A DNA stretch of 64,000 bases from Bacillota bacterium (GCA_023392535.1 JAEVYY010000031.1:30653-94652), one strand, 5' to 3'. Positions 35,103-44,063 are shown, numbered from the stretch's first letter. A program made the numbers and translations. The notes: generated from the letters alone by a model not told the origin.

Positions 35103-35173
35103 CAGAAATATTTTTATTATTGTAATATGATATGCATAACAAGTCAAATAAAAGTTTACGAAGTATGAGGAGT

Positions 35174-35192
35174 ATTGTTCCTATATAACAAT
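35174..35192. promoter_or_regulatory. Palindrome 2, next to the ferredoxin ribosome site
   Basis: ATTGTT-CCTATAT-AACAAT, perfect 6-bp arms sharing TTGTT/AACAA with palindrome 1 but with a 7-base centre, so the two may not bind the same protein. Confidence 0.4.
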
Positions 35193-35205
35193 GGAGGATG
35201 AAAAA

Positions 35206-35910
35206 ATGTTAAGAAAAATTATTGAGATTGATGAGGATAAATGTAATGGCTGTGGGGCATGTGCAAGTGCATGCCATGAAGGAGCGATTGCAATGATAAA
35301 TGGAAAAGCAAAACTCATGCGTGATGATTATTGTGATGGTCTGGGAAATTGTTTGCCAGTCTGTCAGGTAGATGCGATTCATTTTGTTGAGAGAGAAGCA
35401 GCAGCCTATGATGAGGCGGCTGTTAAAGCGAATATGGAAAAACAGAAACAACCATATGCAGGAGGGTGTCCTGGTACACGTGCAAGAACCGTTATTAGGG
35501 ATAACATGGACAATGCGCAGGGTAGTAGATTACAAGCGCCAATGCATTCAGAATTATCACAGTGGCCGGTACAGATTAAGTTAGTAGCACCCAACGCTGG
35601 GTATTTTGAGGAAGCCAATTTGCTAATTGCCGCAGATTGTACCGCTTATGCGTATGGAAATTTTCACAAGGAATTTATCAAAAACCGCATTGCACTAATT
35701 GGATGTCCAAAGCTGGATGAAGGAGACTATACAGAAAAGTTAACCGCTATCATCAGTCAGAATAATATTAAGAGCGTTACCATTGTCAGAATGGAAGTAC
35801 CATGCTGTGGTGGAATGGAACAGGCGGCTAAAACTGCTATACAAAATAGTGGAAAATTTCTTCCATGGCAGGTCGTCACGATTAGTACCGATGGAAAAAT
35901 CTTAAATTAG
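35206..35910 (+). CDS. 4Fe-4S ferredoxin-type protein
   Basis: The 234-residue protein starts with a two-cluster ferredoxin domain. The first motif is complete (CNGCGACASACHEGAI); the second is altered (CDGLGNCLPVCQVDAI, with C-x5-C-x3-C). The C-terminal part has further Cys (GGCPGTRART, ADCTAYAYG, IGCPKLDEGDYTEKL, VPCCGGMEQAAK) that may bind metal or another partner. ATG 35206 is chosen because GGAGGA lies between it and the upstream in-frame ATG 35191. It is controlled, by inference, from the divergent Crp/Fnr gene; an oxidative or nitrosative stress role is possible. Confidence 0.85.
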   Translation: MLRKIIEIDEDKCNGCGACASACHEGAIAMINGKAKLMRDDYCDGLGNCLPVCQVDAIHFVEREAAAYDEAAVKANMEKQKQPYAGGCPGTRARTVIRDNMDNAQGSRLQAPMHSELSQWPVQIKLVAPNAGYFEEANLLIAADCTAYAYGNFHKEFIKNRIALIGCPKLDEGDYTEKLTAIISQNNIKSVTIVRMEVPCCGGMEQAAKTAIQNSGKFLPWQVVTISTDGKILN

Positions 35911-35913
35911 GGA

Positions 35914-35942
35914 TTGCATTTTGCAAAAATAGAGTTTATAAT
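35914..35942 (+). promoter_or_regulatory. Promoter of the trpD T-box transcript
   Basis: TTGCAT (35914-35919), 17 bases, TATAAT (35937-35942). Confidence 0.65.
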
Positions 35943-35954
35943 TATAATACTTTA

Positions 35955-36233
35955 ATAATTTAAACCGATGATGTGGAGATAAAAACAAATCGTGCACTCA
36001 CAGAGAGCTGAACATTGCTGGGAGTTTGGCAGAACGCAGGTTGTTAAATGGACCACGGAGGGCATGGTGAACGGGAAAATTCCTTAGTATCTGTGACGTG
36101 GAGACATACGTTAGTTGTCAGGGATATGTTAGTATCCTCAGAGTGTACGATAATATCGTAAATCAAGGTGGCACCGCGGAAATAGTAGTAACCGTCCTTG
36201 ACAGATTCCAGTAGTCTGTCAGGGGCGTTTTTT
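35955..36233 (+). promoter_or_regulatory. T-box riboswitch, tryptophan-specific
   Basis: The 408-base gap before trpD is a T-box leader. Stem I carries AGAGAGCTG (from about 36003) and a specifier triplet TGG (Trp) at 36049-36051 in the context AAA-TGG-ACC. The conserved T-box AGGTGGCACCGCGG is at 36166-36179, and the terminator stem is 36193-36205/36215-36227 with six T. Uncharged tRNA-Trp would stabilise the antiterminator and allow trpD transcription. Confidence 0.92.
36193..36233 (+). terminator. Regulated terminator of the T-box leader
   Basis: CGTCCTTGACAGA pairs with TCTGTCAGGGGCG (two G-T pairs), then TTTTTT. Confidence 0.9.
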
Positions 36234-36318
36234 GTTGTATTAGAAAATCCTACTACACCTGACCCCATTCTGATAGATTACAAAAATAGGATTACCAATC
36301 AGGTAGGAGGGAAAGGAT

Positions 36319-37329
36319 ATGATTCGAGAAGCGATACAAAAGCTCGTAAGAAAAGAAGATCTGACGTATGAAATGGCAAAAGAAGTCATGAATGAAATAA
36401 TGAGTGGAGAGGCCAGTGAGGTACAAAAAAGTGCTTATCTTACAGCACTAAGCATGAAGGGGGAGACGATCGATGAGATTACTGCATCGGCAGAAGAGAT
36501 GCGGAATCATTGTATTAAATTGTTACATGATAGGGAGGTCTTGGAAATTGTAGGAACTGGTGGAGATGGGTCGAATTCGTTTAATATTTCAACGACATCG
36601 TCGATTGTAATTGCAGCAGGAGGTGTACCAGTAGCAAAGCACGGAAATCGCGCAGCATCCAGCAAATCAGGGGCTGCTGATGTCTTAGAGGCATTAGGTG
36701 TTAACATTACGGTGCCTCCGGAGAAGAGTGCTGATATACTAAATAAAATCGGTATCTGTTTCCTGTTTGCACAAAACTACCATATTGCTATGAAATATGT
36801 TGGACCCGTTAGAAAAGAGCTTGGAATCAGAACTATTTTCAATATATTAGGACCGCTTGCTAATCCAGCGGGTGCAAATATGCAAGTCATGGGAGTGTAT
36901 GAGGAGGCTCTGATTGAACCGTTGGCAAGAGTATTATCGAATCTGGGTGTGAAGAAAGCCATGGTGGTATACGGCCAGGATAAACTAGATGAGATTTCCA
37001 TGAGTGCTCCTACAAGTGTTTGTGAAATTCATAATGGTGAATTTAGGTCTTATGTGATGGAACCGGAACAATTTGGTTTTATCAAGTGCAAGAAAGAAGA
37101 TTTAGTGGGAGGCACCCCTGTTGAAAATGCTGCAATTACGAAATCTATTTTGAATGGAGAAAAGGGGCCGCAGAGAAATTCCGTTGTGATGAATGCAGGT
37201 GCTGCACTTTATGTTTCTGGTAAATGTCAAACCGTGGAAGAAGGAGTCCGGTTCGCAGAAGACTTAATTGATAGTGGAAAAGCAAAGGAGAAATTAAAAG
37301 AATTTATAAAATTATCCAATGAAATATAA
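36319..37329 (+). CDS. trpD: Anthranilate phosphoribosyltransferase
   Basis: The 336-residue enzyme transfers phosphoribose from PRPP to anthranilate in tryptophan synthesis. It has the PRPP/Mg motif GTGGDGSNSFNISTTSS, KHGNRAASSKSGAADVLEALG, FLFAQNYHIAMKYVGPVRKELGIRTIFNILGPLANPA and DEISM. TAGGAGGGAAAGG gives a good ribosome site. No other trp gene is in the window, so this is a solitary trpD under its own Trp T-box. Confidence 0.95.
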   Translation: MIREAIQKLVRKEDLTYEMAKEVMNEIMSGEASEVQKSAYLTALSMKGETIDEITASAEEMRNHCIKLLHDREVLEIVGTGGDGSNSFNISTTSSIVIAAGGVPVAKHGNRAASSKSGAADVLEALGVNITVPPEKSADILNKIGICFLFAQNYHIAMKYVGPVRKELGIRTIFNILGPLANPAGANMQVMGVYEEALIEPLARVLSNLGVKKAMVVYGQDKLDEISMSAPTSVCEIHNGEFRSYVMEPEQFGFIKCKKEDLVGGTPVENAAITKSILNGEKGPQRNSVVMNAGAALYVSGKCQTVEEGVRFAEDLIDSGKAKEKLKEFIKLSNEI

Positions 37330-37426
37330 AATGGGAATGCCCTTGGTCTATGTGAGTGATATAGTCACAGATAACTTAAAATAAGTTGCTATCATAAAAA
37401 GTAAATAAAAATAAAGGATGTAGAAA

Positions 37427-38071
37427 ATGAAAAAAATATTTAAACTATGGAAACATTATTCTTTTATTGTGCTTTTTGTCTTTCTTATTATAAGTCTGTT
37501 TGATTTCAGATTTGCACTTGCGGCCATTCTCTGTATGACTGCCCCCATATTGGTCTCTATTTTTAAGGGAAGGTTCTGGTGCGGGAATTTATGCCCCCGA
37601 GGAAATTTTTTTGATACTGTGCTTTCTAAGTTCAGTAAAAAAAGAAAAGTCCCACGTTTTTTAAAATCTTATTATTTCCGAATTCCCGTTTTTGTCGGTA
37701 TGATGACAATGTTTGCGATTGGCATTCAGAAAAATTGGGGTAATCTATATGGTATTGGTTTTGTGTTTTATAGAATGATCGTAGTAACGACGGTGATTGG
37801 AATCGTACTTTCCTTTTTTTATAACCATAGAACATGGTGCCATTTTTGCCCGATGGGAACTGCCGCATCGCTGATTTCAAAATTAAAAAAGAATAAAAAT
37901 GTACTTAGGGTCTCCAATGAATGTGTATCCTGTAAACTATGTGAGAAAAAATGTGCGTTGGGAATTGTGCCTTATGAGTATAAAGGATATTTACTGAGTC
38001 ATCCGGATTGTATACAGTGCGGAAAATGTGCCTCCGTATGCCCGAAAAAATCAATTGGATATAAAAAGTAA
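37427..38071 (+). CDS. NapH/RsxA-like membrane polyferredoxin
   Basis: The 214-residue protein has about four membrane spans, the paired CP motifs WCGNLCPRG and WCHFCPMG on the loops, and a C-terminal domain with two [4Fe-4S] motifs (CVSCKLCEKKCALG and CIQCGKCASVCPKKS). This layout is that of NapH/CcoG-related electron-transfer proteins that pass electrons across or along the membrane. Partners are not evident nearby; the ferredoxin gene 1.5 kb upstream is a candidate. AAAGGATG precedes the ATG. Confidence 0.85.
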   Translation: MKKIFKLWKHYSFIVLFVFLIISLFDFRFALAAILCMTAPILVSIFKGRFWCGNLCPRGNFFDTVLSKFSKKRKVPRFLKSYYFRIPVFVGMMTMFAIGIQKNWGNLYGIGFVFYRMIVVTTVIGIVLSFFYNHRTWCHFCPMGTAASLISKLKKNKNVLRVSNECVSCKLCEKKCALGIVPYEYKGYLLSHPDCIQCGKCASVCPKKSIGYKK

Positions 38072-38093
38072 ATAAGGAATAACAGTAAAATGA

Positions 38094-38122
38094 TTGAAAT
38101 AAAAAGAGGGGAGTGGTATGAT
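38094..38122 (+). promoter_or_regulatory. Promoter of thlA
   Basis: TTGAAA (38094-38099), 17 bases, TATGAT (38117-38122). Confidence 0.7.
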
Positions 38123-38131
38123 TCATGTAGA

Positions 38132-38149
38132 TAGTTAAAAAATTAACGG
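38132..38149 (+). promoter_or_regulatory. Candidate Rex operator of thlA
   Basis: TAGTTAA-AAAA-TTAACGG contains the perfect core GTTAA-N4-TTAAC and matches the clostridial Rex consensus TTGTTAA-N4-TTAACAA at 11 of 14 defined positions. It covers the transcript start just downstream of the -10, fitting repression when NADH is low. Confidence 0.6.
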
Positions 38150-38160
38150 AGGAATTCAAT

Positions 38161-39342
38161 ATGGGAAGAAAAGTAGTATTAGCAGGTGCATGCCGTACCG
38201 CGATTGGAACCATGGGAGGAATGTTAAGTACTGTTCCAGCAGCAGAATTGGGAACGATTGTGATCAAGGAAGCATTAAAAAGAGCAGGCGTGAGACCGGA
38301 GCAGGTAGATGAAGTTTATATGGGTTGTGTGATCCAGGCGGGACAGGGACAAAATGTTGCAAGGCAGGCAGCGGTAAACGCAGGACTGCCAGTAGAGATC
38401 CCAGCTACTACGATCAATGTCTTATGTGGATCCGGTTTACATTGTGTGAATCTGGCAGCGAAATTAATTGCTTGCGGGGATGCAGATATCATGGTAGCTG
38501 GTGGTGTTGAGAATATGTCAAAATCGCCTTATTTATTAGATAAGGCACGTTTTGGCTATCGTATGGGTAATGCAGTGATGGAAGATGCGTTGTTGAAAGA
38601 TGCCTTAACAGATGCCTTTAAAGGCTACCATATGGGAATTACAGCCGAAAACATCTGTGAGCAGTGGGGACTTACCCGCGAACAATTAGACGAATTTGCA
38701 GCAAATAGCCAGCAAAAGTGTGAAGCAGCGATTAAGTCAGGCAGGTTCAAAGATGAGATTGTTCCGGTTGAAGTTAAAACCAGAAAAGGTACGGTAGTAA
38801 TGGATACCGATGAAGGACCACGTGCTGGTGTTACGGCGGAAAGTATCTCCAAGCTGCGTTCCTGCTTTCAATCGGATGGAAAAGTAACTGCAGCAAATGC
38901 CTCCGGAATTAATGACGGAGCGGCGGCTATTGTCGTCATGAGCGAGGAAAAAGCAAAAGAACTGGGAGTGACTCCATTGGCAACATGGGTTGGAGGCGAA
39001 TTGGCAGGAGTAGAACCTTCTATCATGGGAATCGGTCCTGTAGCAGCTACCAGAAAAGTTATGGGTAAGACGGGAATGAAGATCGAAGACTTCGACTTGA
39101 TTGAGGCAAATGAGGCATTTGCAGCACAATCAGTTGCAGTAGGGCATGATCTTGGAATTGACCTTAGTAAATTGAATGTAAATGGTGGCGCGATTGCACT
39201 CGGACACCCAGTCGGAGCTTCCGGATGCCGTATTCTTGTTACGTTAATCCACGAGATGATAAAACAGGATGCAAAGACAGGTCTTGCAACACTTTGTGTT
39301 GGTGGTGGCATGGGCTGTTCTGCGATCATTCGCAGAGAGTAG
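38161..39342 (+). CDS. thlA: Acetyl-CoA C-acetyltransferase (thiolase)
   Basis: The 393-residue thiolase condenses two acetyl-CoA to acetoacetyl-CoA, the first step toward butyrate or related products. The nucleophilic Cys is in NVLCGSGLHCVNLA (about 88). EANEAFAAQS, the catalytic His in GGAIALGHPVGASG and the second Cys in CVGGGMGCSA complete the site. ACGGAGGAA precedes the ATG. Redox control through the Rex-like site is inferred. Its last 17 bases overlap the end of the convergent glycosyltransferase gene. Confidence 0.96.
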   Translation: MGRKVVLAGACRTAIGTMGGMLSTVPAAELGTIVIKEALKRAGVRPEQVDEVYMGCVIQAGQGQNVARQAAVNAGLPVEIPATTINVLCGSGLHCVNLAAKLIACGDADIMVAGGVENMSKSPYLLDKARFGYRMGNAVMEDALLKDALTDAFKGYHMGITAENICEQWGLTREQLDEFAANSQQKCEAAIKSGRFKDEIVPVEVKTRKGTVVMDTDEGPRAGVTAESISKLRSCFQSDGKVTAANASGINDGAAAIVVMSEEKAKELGVTPLATWVGGELAGVEPSIMGIGPVAATRKVMGKTGMKIEDFDLIEANEAFAAQSVAVGHDLGIDLSKLNVNGGAIALGHPVGASGCRILVTLIHEMIKQDAKTGLATLCVGGGMGCSAIIRRE

Positions 39343-40339
39343 GTAGTAGTGCTTCGTATTTTGCTGCTTCTTCCAAATTGCCAGCAGCCCTATAACAGTT
39401 ATAGAGTCCTTGCAGAGCAAATCTGTTTTTAATTCGGATATCCAGGATACACTGCGTCTCAAAAGCAGCATTCTGGTACCAGATGCAGGCATTATCTAAT
39501 TCATGGCAAGCAAAATAGTATTCGCCTAATTCGTAACATATTTCTGAACAACTGTCACAGACTATGCTCTTTAGTGCATTTGTAAAGAACTGATGTAAAT
39601 TGCCCTGAAGGCGTGCAGCTCTAGCAATGACACAGGTTGCTTCCCGTATCTCATCGATAGATCGGGAGGCATCTGATAAGGTATTCTCAAAAGTGTTAAC
39701 AGCCGTTATAAAATCTTCTGATTTCCCACATATATATAACTCCCTTGCATACATATTGTGTAAGTGTTTATTCAAAGGGATCCCTTTTTTATGCATTTGT
39801 GCGAAGTATTGTAGGTCTCTGGAGGCATGGTTACTTTCGGGCATGTGGATGATACGTACATCGCTGTCAAATATAACGGGATTCATGGCAATCGTTTCAT
39901 GTATTGGATTTTCAAATCGGAAAGTCCGCAGACGCTTAAATAATTTCGGACGATATTCTTCCTCATAATTGTAAGTGGTATTGAATCGTAGTTGATTACA
40001 ATACATCATTTGCACGATTTCAATCTCTGGAAGAAGAGCCGCTTTTAAAATTTTAAATTTCTGAATATTTGAGTCGTCAAGTATCTCATCAGCGTCAGCA
40101 CTATAGATATAATCTTTTGTTGCTTTGGAAAAAGAAAAATTTCTTGCATCAGAAAAGTCGTGATTCCATTTGTAATCATAAATGCTATCCGTATAAACAG
40201 CAGCGATTTCTTTTGTCCGATCGGTGGAACCCGTGTCAACAATGATCATCTCATCGACTATGTCTTTTAGGCATGCAAGACATCTTCCCAGTACCTTCTC
40301 TTCATTTTTGACAATCATACATAGACTTATTGTTATCAT
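39326..40339 (-). CDS. Glycosyltransferase, GT2 family, with C-terminal helical repeats
   Basis: The 337-residue protein has an N-terminal GT-A domain (ITISLCMIVKNEEKVLGRCL, DEMIIVDTGSTDRTKEIA, DYIYSADADEIL with the DxD). The C-terminal half is alpha-helical and TPR-like (CYELGEYYFACHELDNACIWYQNAAF, YNCYRAAGNLEEAAKYEALLP). This SunS/tetratricopeptide-type GT2 layout is frequent in Firmicutes; the substrate is unknown. ATG 40339 follows GAGGAG; the ORF start at 40378 has no ribosome site. Confidence 0.85.
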   Translation of the reverse strand: MITISLCMIVKNEEKVLGRCLACLKDIVDEMIIVDTGSTDRTKEIAAVYTDSIYDYKWNHDFSDARNFSFSKATKDYIYSADADEILDDSNIQKFKILKAALLPEIEIVQMMYCNQLRFNTTYNYEEEYRPKLFKRLRTFRFENPIHETIAMNPVIFDSDVRIIHMPESNHASRDLQYFAQMHKKGIPLNKHLHNMYARELYICGKSEDFITAVNTFENTLSDASRSIDEIREATCVIARAARLQGNLHQFFTNALKSIVCDSCSEICYELGEYYFACHELDNACIWYQNAAFETQCILDIRIKNRFALQGLYNCYRAAGNLEEAAKYEALLPTLCE

Positions 40340-40366
40340 TAGAAATCTCCTCACTAATTTATGTGT

Positions 40367-40395
40367 TTTAAAATCCATTCTTTCAGTGCTATAAT
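40367..40395 (+). promoter_or_regulatory. Promoter of thiN
   Basis: TTTAAA (40367-40372), 17 bases, TATAAT (40390-40395). No TPP riboswitch is present. Confidence 0.45.
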
Positions 40396-40444
40396 ATAAT
40401 AATTGTACGTCAAAAGAAGGATAGCGTAAAGGAGAAAATACCAG

Positions 40445-41065
40445 ATGGAAAAAGGAATCTGTTATATCGTGGGAGCGGGAGAATTCAATGACTCTTACTT
40501 AAGACCCTGTGCTCAGGATTACATCATTGCGGCGGATGCAGGGTATCTTTTTTTGCAAGCAATAAACGTGATGCCAGATTTAATTGTAGGGGATTTTGAT
40601 TCGATGCAGGCCATACCGAATAGTGAAAATATTGTGCAACTTCCACAGGAAAAAGATGATACGGACATGCTTGCCGCTCTACGTCTGGGGATGGAAAAGG
40701 GGTACGTAGAGTTTGTGATACTGGGGGGGACTGGTGGCCGAATAGATCATACAATTGCCAATATACAGTGCCTCACGTATTTGAGCAAAAGAAATTGTAA
40801 GGGACATATCTATTCGCCAAATTATGAGATGCAGGTAGTGACAAACGGAAGTATTGCATTTCCACCGTTTAGCCATGGAATGATATCTGTTTTTTCGATG
40901 GGTAATTCTGCAAGTGGAGTCTATCTGTATGGATTAAAATATCCCTTAAAAAATGCTACCGTTACCAATGACTTTCCAATCGGTGTGAGCAATGAATTTA
41001 TAGGAGAAGAAAGCCGCGTTGAAGTGAAAAAAGGCAGTCTTTTGGTTATCCGGTATTTCGACTGA
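40445..41065 (+). CDS. thiN: Thiamine pyrophosphokinase
   Basis: The 206-residue enzyme phosphorylates thiamine to thiamine diphosphate. It has YIIAADAGYLFLQ, DLIVGDFDSMQ, EKDDTDMLAALRLGMEKG and ILGGTGGRIDHTIANIQCL, the ThiN catalytic and binding motifs. TAAAGGAG precedes the ATG. TPP is the cofactor of the DXS-like enzyme encoded 13 kb away. Downstream it meets the convergent cation-exporter gene with a 2-base gap. Confidence 0.93.
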   Translation: MEKGICYIVGAGEFNDSYLRPCAQDYIIAADAGYLFLQAINVMPDLIVGDFDSMQAIPNSENIVQLPQEKDDTDMLAALRLGMEKGYVEFVILGGTGGRIDHTIANIQCLTYLSKRNCKGHIYSPNYEMQVVTNGSIAFPPFSHGMISVFSMGNSASGVYLYGLKYPLKNATVTNDFPIGVSNEFIGEESRVEVKKGSLLVIRYFD

Positions 41066-41067
41066 TA

Positions 41068-42234
41068 TCATCGATAATCTTTATCAATTTCTATTACGGT
41101 ATAATAATCTGGATGCATTTTTTTAATAGAAGCATCAATACGTTCTTTTAATTCGGCATCTGTCAATGCATAGGAAAATGGAACGACCATGTCAAAGATA
41201 AGATTTGTATGGGTCGGTCCTTTTACAATGCGAAAATCATGGATGGTCAGAGATTCCTCAATCGTATGGATAATTTGTTCGATTTCTTGTTTTAACTGTA
41301 TTGTTTCAGGATCATCATTCAAAATCGGGTCCATGTGTATGACGGCGGCACAGTTCAATTCTTTTCTTAATTGATGCTCGATCAGGTCGATCATATCGTG
41401 AAGTTTTAAAATGTCTCCAGAAGCCGGGACCTCTGCATGAAGGGATATCATTAAGCGGCCGGGACCATAATTGTGTACAATGAGATCATGGATTCCAAGG
41501 ACTCCATCGTACCTCATAACGATCTGTTCAATTTTTCTTACGAATTCAGGTTCTGGTGCCTGACCAAGCAGGGGGTCAATGGTATCGCGAATCGCTTTGA
41601 TACCCGCATAAAAAATAAAAATTCCTACCAGAACACCACAATATCCATCTGCATTAATACCTGTAAAATGTACAAATAGAGTTGCTATAAGTACGACGAA
41701 TGTAGCAAGGGTATCACTCAGGCTGTCTGTCGCAGTTGCGTTCATAGCAGCAGAATTTATCTTAGTCCCAATTTTTTTATAGAAATAGGCCATATAGCAT
41801 TTTACTAAAATAGAAATAAGCAAGATAATAATAATTAAATAATTATATTCGATTGGTTCTGGTTGTAGTATTTTCTGAAAAGAGGATTTGATCAATTCGA
41901 TAGCCATCAATAAAATAGCAATCGAAACAAATAATCCCGAAAGATATTCAATTCGCCCATGACCAAAGGGATGGCCATGGTCCGGTTTTGAGCCCGCTAT
42001 ACGAAAGCCAATTAGGGTAATGATGGAAGAACCTGCATCTGACAGGTTATTAAAGGCATCTGCTGAAATAGAAATAGAATGACTTACGGTGCCTGCAAAA
42101 AATTTGCCGACGAAGAGCAGGAGATTAAGGGCGATTCCAACGGACCCGCATAAGATACCATAGGATTGACGCACTTTTAGCGAAGTTGTATTTTCATGAT
42201 CTGGAATTAATAATTTTATGAAAAATGTCAGCAT
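41068..42234 (-). CDS. Cation diffusion facilitator (CDF) metal exporter
   Basis: The 388-residue protein has six membrane spans. Metal-site residues are in span 2 (SISADAFNNLSDAG) and span 5 (ATATDSLSDTL), and there is a signature HGHPFGHGRIEYL between spans 2 and 3. A cytosolic ferredoxin-like domain (PEFVRKIEQIVMRYDGVLGIHDL, LHAEVPASGDILKLHD) is followed by an extra C-terminal segment. Zn, Mn or Fe export is possible; the D/D rather than H/D site in the first pair leans away from strict Zn. GGGAGG precedes the ATG. Confidence 0.9.
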   Translation of the reverse strand: MLTFFIKLLIPDHENTTSLKVRQSYGILCGSVGIALNLLLFVGKFFAGTVSHSISISADAFNNLSDAGSSIITLIGFRIAGSKPDHGHPFGHGRIEYLSGLFVSIAILLMAIELIKSSFQKILQPEPIEYNYLIIIILLISILVKCYMAYFYKKIGTKINSAAMNATATDSLSDTLATFVVLIATLFVHFTGINADGYCGVLVGIFIFYAGIKAIRDTIDPLLGQAPEPEFVRKIEQIVMRYDGVLGIHDLIVHNYGPGRLMISLHAEVPASGDILKLHDMIDLIEHQLRKELNCAAVIHMDPILNDDPETIQLKQEIEQIIHTIEESLTIHDFRIVKGPTHTNLIFDMVVPFSYALTDAELKERIDASIKKMHPDYYTVIEIDKDYR

Positions 42235-42365
42235 AGAGGCCTCCCAACGAATCGTTTGAAATAATAAGTTTCATGAATAGCTATATTTTAGTAGCAATCG
42301 TAAAAAAACGCAACTTGATTAGAGAAAGATTATCAGAATCCGCTAAGGACTATGAGAAGTTTGTC

Positions 42366-42394
42366 TTGCACCTTATCTTAAAAGCGTGTATAAT
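42366..42394 (+). promoter_or_regulatory. Promoter of gpmI
   Basis: TTGCAC (42366-42371), 17 bases, TATAAT (42389-42394). The 120-base leader can form a stem between GTATC (about 42456) and GATAC (about 42480); I do not recognise a known riboswitch. Confidence 0.7.
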
Positions 42395-42521
42395 TTTTCA
42401 CGGTAGCACAACTTAATGGAATGAGCAGCTGTTGAAAATGGCTTGTACTTAGCGTATCTCAAATGCGTAAAGCAGCTTTTGATACCTGAATCTAAATAGA
42501 TAAAAAGAAGGAGAAATAATT

Positions 42522-44063
42522 ATGAGTAAAAAACCAACCGTATTAATGATCCTGGATGGCTATGGACTAAATGAAAGACAAAATGGAAATGCAATAGCGG
42601 AAGCCAATACTCCTGTTATGGATAAATTGATGAAAGAGTATCCTTTTGTTAAGGGACAGGCAAGTGGAATGGCAGTGGGTTTACCAGAAGGACAGATGGG
42701 TAATTCAGAAGTCGGACATCTAAATATGGGCGCCGGACGTATTGTCTATCAAGAATTGACGAGAATTACAAAAGAAATCAGTGACGGTACTTTTTTTAGC
42801 AATCCAGCACTGCTGGAAGCTGTTGAGAACTGTAAAAAGAACGATTCTGCACTGCATTTTTTCGGTCTGTTATCGGATGGTGGTGTTCACAGCCATATTA
42901 CACATGTATATGGTTTATTGGAACTGGCAAAAAGAAACGGACTTTCAAAAGTGTACGTCCATTGTTTTTTAGATGGTCGCGATACACCACCTTCTTCCGG
43001 AAAAGAATATGCAGAACAATTGGAAGCAAAGATGAAAGAGATTGGTGTTGGCCAGATTGCATCTGTAATGGGACGTTATTATGCAATGGATAGAGATAAT
43101 AATTATGACCGCGTGAAATTGGCCTACGATGCATTGGTAGCAGGGAAAGGTATGACAGCTGAGTCAGGACCGGCAGGTATACAGGCTTCTTATGATAAAG
43201 GGGAAACAGATGAGTTCGTAAAACCTACCGTAGTAATGAAAGATGGCAAACCTCTTGCAACGATTTGTGATCAGGATTCCGTGGTCTTCTTTAACTTTAG
43301 ACCGGACAGAGCGAGAGAAATCACAAGAAGTTTCTGTGATGATGATTTTAAAGGATTTGAAAGACCAAAGAGACTTGCTACTACATTTGTGTGTTTTTCA
43401 GATTATGATCCGACCATTTCAAATAAAAAAGTAGCATTTCATAAAGTAGCGGTTACTAATACGTTTGGAGAATGGTTAGCGGCTAACCATATGACGCAGG
43501 CAAGAATTGCTGAAACAGAAAAATATGCGCATGTTACGTTCTTTTTCAATGGAGGCGTGGAAGAACCAAATAAGGGAGAAGATAGAATCTTGGTAAATTC
43601 TCCGAAAGTAGCCACTTATGACCTGAAGCCAGAGATGAGCGCTTACGAGGTATGTGACAAATTATGTGAAGCAATTACAGCAGACAAATATGATGTGATC
43701 ATCATTAATTTTGCGAACCCGGATATGGTTGGACATACTGGTGTGGAAGCTGCGGCAATCGCAGCGGTTGAGGCAGTAGATGTTTGTGTCGGAAAAGCAG
43801 TAGATGCGATTAAATCGGTAGATGGAACGATGTTTATATGTGCAGATCACGGGAATGCGGAACAACTGGTGGATTATGAAACAGGAGCACCATTCACCGC
43901 GCACACAACAAATGAAGTGCCATTTATTTTAGTAAATTATGACGCGGCTTATACGTTAAGGGAAGGTGGATGTCTTGCAGACATCATACCTACTTTAATT
44001 GAAACAATGGGAAAGACACAGCCAGTAGAGATGACAGGGAAGTCGTTGCTGATAAAAAAATAA
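42522..44063 (+). CDS. gpmI: 2,3-bisphosphoglycerate-independent phosphoglycerate mutase
   Basis: The 513-residue Mn-dependent enzyme interconverts 3- and 2-phosphoglycerate. It has LMILDGYGLNERQNGNAIA, the phospho-Ser in GNSEVGHLNMGAGR, HCFLDGRDTPP, MGRYYAMDRD, NFRPDRAREIT, NFANPDMVGHTG and ADHGNAEQL. GAAGGAG precedes the ATG. A terminator and a DUF554 gene separate it from eno. Confidence 0.98.
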   Translation: MSKKPTVLMILDGYGLNERQNGNAIAEANTPVMDKLMKEYPFVKGQASGMAVGLPEGQMGNSEVGHLNMGAGRIVYQELTRITKEISDGTFFSNPALLEAVENCKKNDSALHFFGLLSDGGVHSHITHVYGLLELAKRNGLSKVYVHCFLDGRDTPPSSGKEYAEQLEAKMKEIGVGQIASVMGRYYAMDRDNNYDRVKLAYDALVAGKGMTAESGPAGIQASYDKGETDEFVKPTVVMKDGKPLATICDQDSVVFFNFRPDRAREITRSFCDDDFKGFERPKRLATTFVCFSDYDPTISNKKVAFHKVAVTNTFGEWLAANHMTQARIAETEKYAHVTFFFNGGVEEPNKGEDRILVNSPKVATYDLKPEMSAYEVCDKLCEAITADKYDVIIINFANPDMVGHTGVEAAAIAAVEAVDVCVGKAVDAIKSVDGTMFICADHGNAEQLVDYETGAPFTAHTTNEVPFILVNYDAAYTLREGGCLADIIPTLIETMGKTQPVEMTGKSLLIKK

